A stretch of DNA of 64,000 bases from Actinocatenispora thailandica (GTDB taxonomy: Bacteria > Actinomycetota > Actinomycetes > Mycobacteriales > Micromonosporaceae): contig NZ_AP023355.1 in assembly GCF_016865425.1 (NCBI RefSeq), positions 5,144,198-5,208,197 on the forward strand. The letters run 5' to 3'. This document shows positions 8,498-16,733 of the stretch, piece after piece (the first letter of the stretch is position 1; each line of letters begins with the position of its first letter). The notes below the pieces were generated by a model, which did no database searches, was not told where the DNA came from, and was given only the letters and a program-made list of their open reading frames with translations. Position numbers and translations under genes: made by a program.

Positions 8498-10092
8498 GCC
8501 AGGCGCTCCAATCCTTCGCGGACGGCCTGTTCGAGGCGGGCGGATTCGTCGAAGTGGGTGTAGAGGTCCTTGGTGAGGCGGGCGATCTTGTCGGCTGTCG
8601 GCTCCGCGTCGGTGTCGTCGACCTCGGCGGTGCCGACGTAGCGGCCGGGGGTGAGGACGTGGTCGTGGGTGCGGATCTCGTCCTGGCTGGCGGAGTAGCA
8701 GAAGCCGGGCACGTCCTCGTACGCCGCGGTCGCGGTCTTGGTGCCGCGCCAGGCGTGGTAGGTGCCGGCGATGCGGGCGATCTCGTCGGGCGTGAGCACC
8801 CGTTCGGTGCGGTTGGTCATGGTGCCGAGCGAGCGGGCGTCGACGAACAGCACCTCGCCGCGCCGGTCGGTCAGCGCGGCGCCGCCCTGCGGCGTCTTGT
8901 CCTTGGTGAAGAACCACAGGCAGGCGGGGATCTGGGTGGTGCGGAACAGCTGCGGCGGCAGCGCCACCATGCAGGCGACCAGGTCGGCCTCGACCAGCGC
9001 GGCCCGGATCGCGCCCTCGCCGGACTGCTTGGAGGACATCGACCCGTTGGCGAGCACGATGCCGGCGGTGCCGCGTTCGGCGAGCTTGCCGAGGATGTGC
9101 TGGATCCAGGCGAAGTTGGCGTTGCCGGCCGGCGGTACGCCGTAGCGCCAGCGCGGGTCGTCGGTGCTGCGGGCCCAGTCGGACATGTTGAACGGCGGGT
9201 TGGCCAGCACGTGGTCGGCCCGCAGGTCGGGGTGCCGGTCCTCGCGGAAGGTGTCGGCCCAGCGGGGGCCGAGGTTGCCGCCGATGCCGTGGATGGCGAG
9301 GTTCATCTTGGCCAGCCGCCAGGTGCGTTCGTTGGACTCCTGGCCGTAGACGGCGATCGCGTCGGCCCGGTTGCTGTGCGCCAGCACGAACTTCTCGGCC
9401 TGCACGAACATGCCGCCGGAGCCGCAGCACGGGTCGTAGACCCGGCCCTGGTAGGGCTCCAGCACCTCGACCAGGGTCTTGACCACGCTGGCCGGGGTGT
9501 AGAACTCGCCGCCGCGCTTGCCTTCGGCGCGGGCGAACTTCTCCAGGAAGTATTCGTACACCTCGCCGAGCACGTCGCGGGCGGGCCGGTCGCCGTGCCC
9601 GGTGAACCGGGCGTCGGAGATCAGGTCGACCAGTTCGGCGAGCCGGTGCTGGTCGACGTTGTCCCGGTTGAAGATCTTCGGCAGCACGCCGAGCAGCGCG
9701 TCGTTGGCGCCCATGACGGCGTCCATCGCGGCATCGAGCAGCTCACCGACCCGGCCTTCCTTCGCGCGGGAGGCGATGTTGTCCCAGCGGGCCGGCGCCG
9801 GCACCCAGAACACGCCCTCGCCGGTGTACTCGTCCACGTCATCGAGGAAGTCGGCGACCCGTTCTTCGGCGATGCCCTCGGCCCGCACCTCCTGGGCGAT
9901 CTGTTCGCGGCGCTCGGTGAACGCGTCCGACACGTACTTGAGGAACACCAGGCCGAGCACGAAGTCCTTGTACTGCGCGGCGTCCATCGAGCCGCGTAAC
10001 TTGTCGGCGGCCTTCCACAGCGTTTCGCGCAGGTCGGCCATGGTCGGCACGCCCGGCAGCATCGCCTGGTCGCTCTTCTTGGTTCTGGGCAA
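8494..10092 (-). CDS. hsdM: Type I restriction-modification adenine methylase subunit
   Basis: 532 residues from a TTG at 10092, preceded by the ribosome-binding site AAGGAG six bases upstream; an ATG ten codons further in has no such site. The N-terminal helical domain (residues 15-160; LRGSMDAAQYKDFVLGLVFL) is typical HsdM. The catalytic domain has motif I DPCCGSGGM for S-adenosylmethionine binding and motif IV LANPPFN. The stop overlaps the hsdS start by 4 bp. With HsdS it makes N6-methyladenine at the host's sites and, with HsdR, the restriction enzyme. Eleven bases separate it from the upstream degenerate methylase, whose last codons cover its ribosome-binding site, so the two are probably coupled. 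Confidence 0.95.
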   Translation of the reverse strand: MPRTKKSDQAMLPGVPTMADLRETLWKAADKLRGSMDAAQYKDFVLGLVFLKYVSDAFTERREQIAQEVRAEGIAEERVADFLDDVDEYTGEGVFWVPAPARWDNIASRAKEGRVGELLDAAMDAVMGANDALLGVLPKIFNRDNVDQHRLAELVDLISDARFTGHGDRPARDVLGEVYEYFLEKFARAEGKRGGEFYTPASVVKTLVEVLEPYQGRVYDPCCGSGGMFVQAEKFVLAHSNRADAIAVYGQESNERTWRLAKMNLAIHGIGGNLGPRWADTFREDRHPDLRADHVLANPPFNMSDWARSTDDPRWRYGVPPAGNANFAWIQHILGKLAERGTAGIVLANGSMSSKQSGEGAIRAALVEADLVACMVALPPQLFRTTQIPACLWFFTKDKTPQGGAALTDRRGEVLFVDARSLGTMTNRTERVLTPDEIARIAGTYHAWRGTKTATAAYEDVPGFCYSASQDEIRTHDHVLTPGRYVGTAEVDDTDAEPTADKIARLTKDLYTHFDESARLEQAVREGLERLA

Positions 10093-10103
10093 TGGTTTCT
10101 CCT

Positions 10104-12158
10104 TCAGCGCGGGGCCGTGTCGGCCCCGATGGTGTGGCTGCCGGCCAGCAGTGCGCCGGCCGCCAGATGCGTGAGTTCGTCCAGGGCGGCCAGCTCTTCC
10201 CGGGCCTGCCGCCGACGGTCCTGCACGGTGCGCAGCGCGGCGTCGAGGCGCGCGGTCTCGGCGGGCGGCAGCAGCGGCAGCGGGTACTGGTCCAGCCGCA
10301 GCGGCTCGTGCACCGCGCCGGCGGGCCGGTCGCCGGAGTGCGCCGCGGACAGCAGCGCCGCCAGGGTCGACGGGGTGAAGCGGTCCTCTTCCGGGGCGAT
10401 GCGCAGCACCCGGGCCGGAAACTCGACGACGGCGTAGCCGTCGGTGTCGACCAGCACCGCCAGCTCCGGCTTCACGGTGACCACCACGTCGCCGGGCTGC
10501 GTGAGGGCGGCATGGTCGTATCGGGCGGCGAAGACGGCCCGGTCGATCCGGCGGTGGCCGGACACCCGGCGGCTGGTCAGTTCCGGCGCGCCGAAGACCG
10601 GATGTCCGTCCCGGACGGCGGTGTCCTCGGCGCGAAGCCTGGTGCCCGGCCGTACCAGCACGGCGTGCTGCCTGATCAGCGCGCCGAGCGTGGTGACGGC
10701 GGGCCGGTCCGCACTCGGCCGCGGCGCCAGCAGCAGGTGCACGGGCGCCGGCGGCGCGGGCCGGTTCAGTTCGGCTTCCAGCTCGATCGCCTGCGCCTCC
10801 GCCGGGGCGTCGGTGAGCCGATGCGGGCGGTGCACCGCGGTCAGTTCGGTGTCGCGGGCCAGCAGCGTGGCGGTGCGTACCGGGACCGCCAGTGCGAAGG
10901 CCCGTGCCTGCCGCGGATAGCCGTCGCGACGCCAGGTGACCACGTCGGTGACGATCTCGTCGACGTCGCGCGCGCCGAGCGCCCGGTCGGAGAGGTCGGC
11001 GGTGAGCACCTGGTCGGCGTCCCGGTTGTCGCGCTCCCGGCGAAGCACCCACAGGGCGAGCCGGTGCGCCGGCCGGTAGGGCAGGCAGCCGCCGGGCAGC
11101 CGGATCACGGCCTCGACGTTGCCGGCTCGCAGCAGGTCGGCGCGCAGCCGCCAGGCCGGCCCGTACGCGGGCAGCGGCTCGGTCAGTGCGGCGGCCGGGC
11201 CGAGCAGCACGGCGGTGGCGCCGGTGGGCAGCAGGTCCGCGGTGTCGGCCAGAGCGGTGAGCGCACGCCGAGCCGCCCGAGACTCGCCCGGACGGTACGG
11301 CAACCGATGCAGGACCACGTCGGGCGGATCGTCCTCCAACCCGAGCGCGTCGGCGACCGGCCCGGTCGGCCGATCGACGACCGCACGCGGCGGCAGGCCG
11401 GCCATCGCGAGGCGACGCCGCAGCAGGCGTGCCGTGGCCCGGTCGGTTTCGGCGGCGCGGATCCGGGTGTCGGCGAGCTCGTCGAGGTCGGCGAGGACCG
11501 CCGACACCAGGTCACCGCTGCCGGCGGCCAGGTCGACGAGCCGGACGGTGCCGGTGGCGGCCCGGTCGGCGGCTCCGGAGAGGCCGGCGACCAGGCGGGC
11601 GAGTTCGCCGAGCACGTCGTCGCGGGTGGTCGCGTCGGCGGCCAGCCGGTGCCGGCATCGCAGCACGTGGCGGAATGCGCGGCGGACGTCCCAGGCGGCC
11701 TCGACCAGCAGTTCGGCGTGTTCGACGAGGAACGCGGCGTCGTCGCCGAGCTCGCCGATCTCGCTGGCGAGCAGCAGGTCGTCGGGGTCGGCGGCGCGGG
11801 CTCGGCGGCGCAGTCGAGACAGGCTGCCGGTCGCCGCGCCGGGCCGCAGCGGCCTGCCGTCCAGGTGGCGCAGGCATAGCAGGGCGGTGAGCGCGGCGAC
11901 GAGGCGTTCGCCGCCGATCCGGTCGGTGTAGCGGGCCAGCCCGTAGAGCGCGAGGTCGGTGTCGAGATCGGGGGCGGTGACCCGGTTGGTGCGGGTGAGC
12001 CAGTCGGCCACGTCGCGGGCGACGAACAGCGGAACGTTCGTGTCGGTCGCGACCGGTGGCGGAAAGTCCGGGTACCGTCGGCGCCACGTCGTCACGACCG
12101 GGCGCTGCACGTCGGCGAGCTCGGCGATGTCCGGCATGGAGATCAGCAGCGGGTCCAT
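10104..12158 (-). CDS. HTH protein with degenerate N6-adenine methylase domain
   Basis: 684 residues from the ATG at 12158, with AGGAGG eight bases upstream; a GTG at 12164 is too close to it. Residues about 8-60 (MPDIAELADVQRPVVTTWRR) look like a MerR/excisionase-type winged helix that reads DNA. Around residue 220, RLVDLAAGSGDLVSAVL keeps an S-adenosylmethionine-binding motif I. Where an active enzyme has NPPY/F, this protein reads DVVLHRLPYRPG, so catalysis is doubtful. A C-terminal part (ARLDAALRTVQDRRRQAREE) resembles the helical dimer region of HsdS/HsdM. It heads the type I operon just downstream of a 26-bp palindrome. A regulator or accessory specificity factor of the RM system is the likeliest role (inference). 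Confidence 0.8.
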   Translation of the reverse strand: MDPLLISMPDIAELADVQRPVVTTWRRRYPDFPPPVATDTNVPLFVARDVADWLTRTNRVTAPDLDTDLALYGLARYTDRIGGERLVAALTALLCLRHLDGRPLRPGAATGSLSRLRRRARAADPDDLLLASEIGELGDDAAFLVEHAELLVEAAWDVRRAFRHVLRCRHRLAADATTRDDVLGELARLVAGLSGAADRAATGTVRLVDLAAGSGDLVSAVLADLDELADTRIRAAETDRATARLLRRRLAMAGLPPRAVVDRPTGPVADALGLEDDPPDVVLHRLPYRPGESRAARRALTALADTADLLPTGATAVLLGPAAALTEPLPAYGPAWRLRADLLRAGNVEAVIRLPGGCLPYRPAHRLALWVLRRERDNRDADQVLTADLSDRALGARDVDEIVTDVVTWRRDGYPRQARAFALAVPVRTATLLARDTELTAVHRPHRLTDAPAEAQAIELEAELNRPAPPAPVHLLLAPRPSADRPAVTTLGALIRQHAVLVRPGTRLRAEDTAVRDGHPVFGAPELTSRRVSGHRRIDRAVFAARYDHAALTQPGDVVVTVKPELAVLVDTDGYAVVEFPARVLRIAPEEDRFTPSTLAALLSAAHSGDRPAGAVHEPLRLDQYPLPLLPPAETARLDAALRTVQDRRRQAREELAALDELTHLAAGALLAGSHTIGADTAPR

Positions 12159-12258
12159 CCGCACGGCCTCCTGTTCCCGACATCGGGCGCCGCCGGCGTC
12201 GAAACCGGCAGTTGTCTCTCGCAGGCTATGACCGCATGGTTCCGAAAATCAAATCGGT

Positions 12259-12284
12259 GACCTGATAACCCTGGTTATCAGGTC
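12259..12284. promoter_or_regulatory. 26-bp palindrome, candidate operator of the type I RM operon
   Basis: Two 11-base arms, GACCTGATAAC and GTTATCAGGTC, are perfect inverted copies around a 4-base centre (CCTG). The site lies about 100 bp upstream of the first RM operon gene, in otherwise non-coding DNA between divergent units. On the minus strand it is followed by TTGATT and, 16 bases later, CATAGC, a weak promoter match. Size and symmetry fit a dimeric HTH protein. The operon's own first gene is the obvious candidate (inference). Confidence 0.55.
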
Positions 12285-12438
12285 GATTAATTGACCCGCT
12301 TCGTCGTCGGCCCTCATCGTGGCTCCTGCCGACGCAGTGCCGGCACCGGTCCGACGCCGAGAGTTCCGATCCGGCGCCCGATCGAGTACACGCCCCGTCG
12401 ATCCGACCGCGATCGATTCGACGTACTCGGGAGATCCC

Positions 12439-12900
12439 ATGCGCAACAAGCTGCTCACCGCGATCCCGCTCGCCCTGCTCGCCGTCACCGCCATCGCCTG
12501 CTCCGGCAGCGGCACCGGCACCACGAAGGGCCCCGGCGCCGAGGACGGCACCCCGGCCGCCTCCGGGCAGGGCACGCCCGCGACGAAGCACGGCTCGTCG
12601 GAAACGAAGCACCGCAAGTCCGGGCACACCATCGTCTTCAAGGTCACCGGAAACGGGGTGAGCAAGGCCAACGACATCACCTACGGCATCGGCGCCAACC
12701 AGTCGCAGGACAACGGTGCGGCGCTGCCGTGGACGAAGAAGTCGCACACCGACGACAGCGTCCTGCTGCTCGGCCTGACCGCCCAGTCCGACGGCACCTC
12801 CGGCTCCATCACCTGCAGCATCAGCGTCGACGGCAAGGTGGCCGTCACCAACACCTCGCGCGGCCAGTACGCCGTCGTCACCTGCAACAAGGACATGTGA
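12439..12900 (+). CDS. Small secreted lipoprotein
   Basis: 153 residues from the ATG at 12439, with GGGAG just upstream. The N-terminus is a lipoprotein signal (MRNKLLTAIPLALLAVTAIA followed by the lipidation Cys21). A low-complexity Gly/Thr/Lys linker leads to a domain of about 90 residues (HTIVFKVTGNG, SGSITCSISVDGKVA, VVTCNKDM) with a beta-sandwich look and two cysteines. This resembles the MmpS-type small lipoproteins of actinobacteria, but the match is general. Function is unknown. It is followed by a terminator-like hairpin. Confidence 0.75.
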   Translation: MRNKLLTAIPLALLAVTAIACSGSGTGTTKGPGAEDGTPAASGQGTPATKHGSSETKHRKSGHTIVFKVTGNGVSKANDITYGIGANQSQDNGAALPWTKKSHTDDSVLLLGLTAQSDGTSGSITCSISVDGKVAVTNTSRGQYAVVTCNKDM

Positions 12901-12905
12901 CCGGC

Positions 12906-12938
12906 GGGCCCGTCGGTGCCGTCGGCGCCGACGGGCCC
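12906..12938 (+). terminator. Rho-independent-type hairpin after the lipoprotein gene
   Basis: An 11-base stem, GGGCCCGTCGG paired with CCGACGGGCCC, with an 11-base loop, starts 5 bases after the stop at 12900. No T-run follows, as is common in high-GC actinobacteria. Confidence 0.6.
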
Positions 12939-12955
12939 ACGGAGAGGAGGACATC

Positions 12956-13732
12956 ATGTCACCGCACGACCAGACATCGCCCGACGACCAGTCGCCGCAG
13001 GACCGACCTACCTACGAACAGTCGATCCCCGAACAGCCGGACCCCGGGTGGCCCGACGACCAGCCGTCCGGCGCCGAGCTGGCGCCGCACCGCCATCCTG
13101 CTCGTACGGTCCGGTTGCGCACCCTCGTCGTCGCCTTGGCTGCCGCACTCGCAGTGGTGGTCGTGGGCGTCGCCGTTTCGGTCACCCTCGTGCAGCGGAG
13201 CAACCGCCCCGCGGCCGTCGCCAGTGCGCACGCCAGTGCGAGCGCCGCGGTCGACGAACCGACGGAGGAACCCACCGACGAGCCCCGGACCGACGAGGCG
13301 ACGCCGGACGAGGGGCCGATCGCGATGGATTTCGGCACCGACTACGAGATGACCAGTTCCACCGACGGGTACGACGGCACCGCCACGCTGCGGGTCGCCA
13401 AGCCGAAGATCGTCGCGGACGTCGACGGCATCTCCGAACACGGGCAGTACATCGCGTTCTCGGTCAGCTACCACGGCACCAGCGGGCAGCTCGACTACGA
13501 CGAGTACGACTTCGCGTTGCGCGGTCCGAACGGCGACGGCTACGACCCTGACTTCGCCCTCGACTCCGGCTACCACGAACTCCATTCGGGCACCGTCTAT
13601 GCCGGCAGCACCGCGCGCGGCTGGGTCATGTTCGACGCACCGAGCTCCGTGCTGCACGGCGGGCAGCTCGAAATCAAGGGCGGCCTGTCCGGCATCATCG
13701 GCACCTTCACCCTGGGCGCCGGCCCGTCATGA
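12956..13732 (+). CDS. Membrane-anchored extracellular beta-domain protein
   Basis: 258 residues with a strong ribosome-binding site (GGAGAGGAGG) before the ATG. Residues 1-50 are a Pro/Asp/Gln-rich cytoplasmic tail. A single membrane segment follows (TLVVALAAALAVVVVGVAVS, about 57-80), then an acidic Pro/Glu/Thr linker and an extracellular domain (YIAFSVSYHGTSGQLDYDEYDF, cited here by its flanks, about 165-190, to the C-terminus). The arrangement resembles the DUF4352/telomeric-repeat-binding-factor-like surface proteins of Gram-positives. The role is unknown. Confidence 0.75.
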   Translation: MSPHDQTSPDDQSPQDRPTYEQSIPEQPDPGWPDDQPSGAELAPHRHPARTVRLRTLVVALAAALAVVVVGVAVSVTLVQRSNRPAAVASAHASASAAVDEPTEEPTDEPRTDEATPDEGPIAMDFGTDYEMTSSTDGYDGTATLRVAKPKIVADVDGISEHGQYIAFSVSYHGTSGQLDYDEYDFALRGPNGDGYDPDFALDSGYHELHSGTVYAGSTARGWVMFDAPSSVLHGGQLEIKGGLSGIIGTFTLGAGPS

Positions 13733-13941
13733 TCGACTGGACGGCCGCCTGCTCGACCTCGACAGACAGGCAGCGAACCTGCGCCCTCGACGGGCCCGGT
13801 CCTACCCATGCATTGTCGGCTCGACGCCGGAACGCATTCGATGCTCTGCCGAGGCTCCTGTCGGTCGGGCTCACGCGTGTCGCCGAGACAGCCAGTCGCT
13901 GGCCGACCTCGCATCGTGCGAGTCCCTGGGGAACAGGACGT

Positions 13942-14997
13942 TCAGTGTCTCGTGCCGACGTGGTCGAGGATGCGGTGGCCGATCGCCTCCGCCAACCGCG
14001 GCGGCACCGCGTTGCCGATCAGCCGGCCGAGAGGAGCCAGCTGCACCGGCTGGTCCGGCGGCACGAACTCGTAGCTCGGCGGGAAACTCTGCAGGATCGC
14101 CGCCTCGCGCAGGCTGATCGGCCGGTCCTGCTCCGGATGGCCGAACCGGCCGGTACCGAAGTTGTAGGCCATCGTGGTGATCGTGGGCGCCGGCTCGTCC
14201 CAGACCATGCGCGCGTAGACGTTGCGGAAGGTGGCGCCGCTCTTCTTGGTGTGACAGGGCGAGAGCAGCTTCGGATCGTCCCAGTCGCGCCAGGTGCCTC
14301 CCGGCTTCGAGGCCCGTATCCGGGCCAGGTTCGTCGCGCCGAGGGTGCGGCTCTTGTGCAGCCGGTCGTCTGGGTGCTCCTGACCGTGCTCGATCGGAGG
14401 CAGTCCACCGATCTCGGTGCGGACCGTCCGGTATTCGCCGGCCGAGAGGCCGCCGGTCGGCACCGTGATCGGACCGATGCGGGACGCCAGCAGCACGCGC
14501 CGGCGTCGGTACTGCGGCACCCCGTAGTCCGGGCAATGGCACGAGCGATGGTCGACGAGGTATCCCTTGTCCCGCAACGTGTCCACGAACCGTTGGAAGA
14601 CGTCGGTGTTGACGATGCGGGGCACGTTCTCCATCGTCACGACGTGCGGCTTGGTCGCGGCGACCAGGCGGCTCATCTGGTCGACGAGCGGCCACTGCCG
14701 CTCCGCGGTGGTGTCCGCGCCCCGGCGGTAGGAGGAGAACGGCTGGCAGGGCGCACATCCAGCGAGCACCCGGTACCGCGTGCCCTTCGGCCACATCGCA
14801 CGGAGCTCACGCGCCGACAGCGTCGTGACATCCCGGCGATGGAAGCTCGCGTGGAGGTTCTGCTCGTACGGATAGCGGCAGCCCTCGTCCAGGTCGACCC
14901 CGGCCGCGATGTCGATGCCGGCCTGCGACAGACCGTAGGACAACCCACCGACTCCGCAGAACAGGTCGACGGCGGAGACACGGGGCGGCACGGGCAC
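13942..14997 (-). CDS. DNA (cytosine-5) methyltransferase
   Basis: 351 residues from a GTG at 14997. All key motifs are present: I AVDLFCGVGGLSYGL (residue ~9), IV GCAPCQPFSSY with the catalytic cysteine, VI VTMENVPRI, VIII QYRRRRVLLASR, and X IGNAVPPRLAEAIG at the C-terminus. The variable region between VIII and IX (about 205-285) sets the target. It is transcribed away from the sigma-drmA-drmB operon across a 260-bp gap. Class 2 DISARM contains a cytosine methylase (drmMII), and this gene would fill that role here, although the other genes are class 1-like. A Vsr repair endonuclease at 21440-21889 fits with a C5-methylase. Either a DISARM component or a solitary dcm-like enzyme is possible. 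Confidence 0.92.
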   Translation of the reverse strand: MPVPPRVSAVDLFCGVGGLSYGLSQAGIDIAAGVDLDEGCRYPYEQNLHASFHRRDVTTLSARELRAMWPKGTRYRVLAGCAPCQPFSSYRRGADTTAERQWPLVDQMSRLVAATKPHVVTMENVPRIVNTDVFQRFVDTLRDKGYLVDHRSCHCPDYGVPQYRRRRVLLASRIGPITVPTGGLSAGEYRTVRTEIGGLPPIEHGQEHPDDRLHKSRTLGATNLARIRASKPGGTWRDWDDPKLLSPCHTKKSGATFRNVYARMVWDEPAPTITTMAYNFGTGRFGHPEQDRPISLREAAILQSFPPSYEFVPPDQPVQLAPLGRLIGNAVPPRLAEAIGHRILDHVGTRH

Positions 14998-15182
14998 GAG
15001 CAGACTCTAGCCGATCGAGGCCGCCTCGTCGACGGGCAACGGGTGCCGCCTCGCGATGTCGGCAAGCCGACAGCGGCCGTGGGCTCGTGGGGCCGACGAT
15101 GCGTCGGTCGGAAACAGGAATGTCAGCCCTGTACAGGCTCTGGTATCCGAGAGAAAAGTTGTATTCGGGACGCGGCTCGATG

Positions 15183-15198
15183 TCGAACTCGTGTTCGA
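15183..15198. promoter_or_regulatory. LexA (SOS) box upstream of the sigma-DISARM operon
   Basis: TCGAACTCGTGTTCGA is a perfect match to the actinobacterial LexA box TCGAAC-N4-GTTCGA. It ends 60 bp before the GTG start of the sigma factor gene. A TANNNT-type -10 (TACGGT, 15226-15231) follows 27 bases downstream, so LexA bound here would block the promoter region. The cytosine methylase gene is divergent and 186 bp away, so it could be affected too. Confidence 0.75.
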
Positions 15199-15225
15199 AT
15201 TCGCCCTTTTGTCGGACCCCGTCCC

Positions 15226-15231
15226 TACGGT
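15226..15231 (+). promoter_or_regulatory. Candidate -10 element of the sigma-drmA-drmB operon
   Basis: TACGGT matches the TANNNT pattern of actinobacterial -10 boxes and lies 26 bp before the GTG start at 15258, between the LexA box and the ribosome-binding site GGAGG (15246-15250). No good -35 is seen at normal spacing. Confidence 0.35.
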
Positions 15232-15257
15232 GTGGAGCGATTCGAGGAGGGATCGAC

Positions 15258-16733
15258 GTGACCGCGAACGTTTTCCCTGCACCACACCGTTCCCACCGGC
15301 AGGACGAGGTCGGCGAAAGCCGTATCCAGCAGGAATTCTCGGCTCTCGTCCGAAGACAGGCCGGCCGTCCGAGCCGAGCGGCGCTCGACGAGTTCCTGGC
15401 CCGGCACGGCCTGACGAGCGACGCCGTCGGGCCGTTGCTGGCCGAGCTGGCCGCCAGCTATGCACCCGCGAATGGCGCAGAGCCGACCGCACCGGCCGCC
15501 CCGATCCCGGAACAACGATCCGCCCTGGCGCCCGACTCCGTCCGGGCATCCAGCCAGTCGGTGGCCGACGCCGGCGAGGACCTGGTCGGCGACTGGCTGC
15601 GTACCGGGCGACTCACTAACGAACAGGTGGCCACGACCGCCGCCGACCACGAGCTGAGCGGCGGCGAGACGGCCGAGCTGTACGACCTGCTCCGCGACTC
15701 GGGTGTGTCGCTCGAACGACCGGACGTCACTGGCGGTCGCCGACCGGTGGACCGGTCGGTGGGCGAACTGCCGGTCGGCGACGCGCTCGGTCGCTATCTG
15801 AAGCAGATCGGCCGGTACCGGCTCATCGACGCCGGCCGGGAGGTGGAGCTGTGGTCGGCGATCTCCCAGGGCGCGCAGGCCGACGCCGAGCTGTCGTCGG
15901 ATCGGCAGGAAACGCTCGACCAGCAGGCCAGGCTGCGGGAGATCTCCGCCGTGGGGCGCCGCGCGCACGAGGAACTGGTCTGCGCGAACCTGCGGTTGGT
16001 CGTCTCGATCGCGCGTGGCTACCAGGTTCGTGGGCTCGACCTCGCCGACCTCGTCCAGTTCGGCAACCTGGGCGTGATGCGCGCCGCGGACAAGTTCGAC
16101 GGCTCCAAGGGCTACAAGTTCTCCACCTACGCCACCTGGTGGATCCGGCAGAGCATCACCCGGGGCCTCGCCGACACGGGGCGCACCATTCGCCTGCCGG
16201 TGCACATGGCCGAGCAAGTCGACAAGGTGCGCCGGGCACAGTGGCTGCTGACCGCGCGCTTGGACCGCGAGCCGACGACCGCCGAGATCGCCGAGAAGGC
16301 GGGGCTTGAGCCCGGCGCCGTGGACGCGATCCGCGACCTGGATCGGCCGATGGTAAGTCTGGACGCACCGATCGGCACCGACGGCGACTCCCACCTTGCC
16401 GACTTCGTCGTCGACCGAGGGGTGATGTCCGACCCCGTCGAGTGGGTGACGGCGTCCGCGCAGGAAAGCGACGTCGATCGGGCGCTGCGAGCGACGCTGT
16501 CCGAGCGGGAGTACGAGATCGTTTGCCGACGGTATGGCATCCGGTTCGACGCCGCACAGACTCTCGACGAGATCGGCGCTGCTCTCGGCGTCACCAGGGA
16601 ACGGATTCGTCAGATAGTGAAGAAAGCATTGGGGAAGTTGCGCGACAGCGACACGATCGCGCCGCTGTATTCGTACCTGTCCGACGGGCCGGCGCCTTCG
16701 GAAGTGGCAGAGGGAAGGGGGGAACGTCGGTGA
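15258..16733 (+). CDS. Sigma-70-family RNA polymerase sigma factor embedded in the DISARM operon
   Basis: 491 residues from a GTG at 15258 with GGAGG seven bases upstream. Residues 1-160 are an unusual N-terminal extension with two short helical modules. The second (DWLRTGRLTNEQVA to LYDLLRDSGVSL) resembles region 1.1. After that the order is normal: region 1.2 (DALGRYLKQIGRYRL), region 2 (NLRLVVSIARGYQVRGLDLA, FSTYATWWIRQSITRGLADT), region 3 (REPTTAEIAEKAGL) and region 4 with its helix-turn-helix (TLDEIGAALGVTRERIRQIV). It is a complete group 1/2 (HrdB-like) factor, not an ECF type. Its stop overlaps the drmA start in GTGA. A LexA box lies upstream. Family knowledge gives promoter recognition; a dedicated role in switching on the defence operons is inference. 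Confidence 0.93.
   Translation: MTANVFPAPHRSHRQDEVGESRIQQEFSALVRRQAGRPSRAALDEFLARHGLTSDAVGPLLAELAASYAPANGAEPTAPAAPIPEQRSALAPDSVRASSQSVADAGEDLVGDWLRTGRLTNEQVATTAADHELSGGETAELYDLLRDSGVSLERPDVTGGRRPVDRSVGELPVGDALGRYLKQIGRYRLIDAGREVELWSAISQGAQADAELSSDRQETLDQQARLREISAVGRRAHEELVCANLRLVVSIARGYQVRGLDLADLVQFGNLGVMRAADKFDGSKGYKFSTYATWWIRQSITRGLADTGRTIRLPVHMAEQVDKVRRAQWLLTARLDREPTTAEIAEKAGLEPGAVDAIRDLDRPMVSLDAPIGTDGDSHLADFVVDRGVMSDPVEWVTASAQESDVDRALRATLSEREYEIVCRRYGIRFDAAQTLDEIGAALGVTRERIRQIVKKALGKLRDSDTIAPLYSYLSDGPAPSEVAEGRGERR

Noticed and set aside
13729-15261. A 510-residue plus-strand frame over the cytosine methylase
   Set aside because: It is antisense to a methylase with all motifs intact, and its sequence is shadow-like. 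It also covers the regulatory gap.
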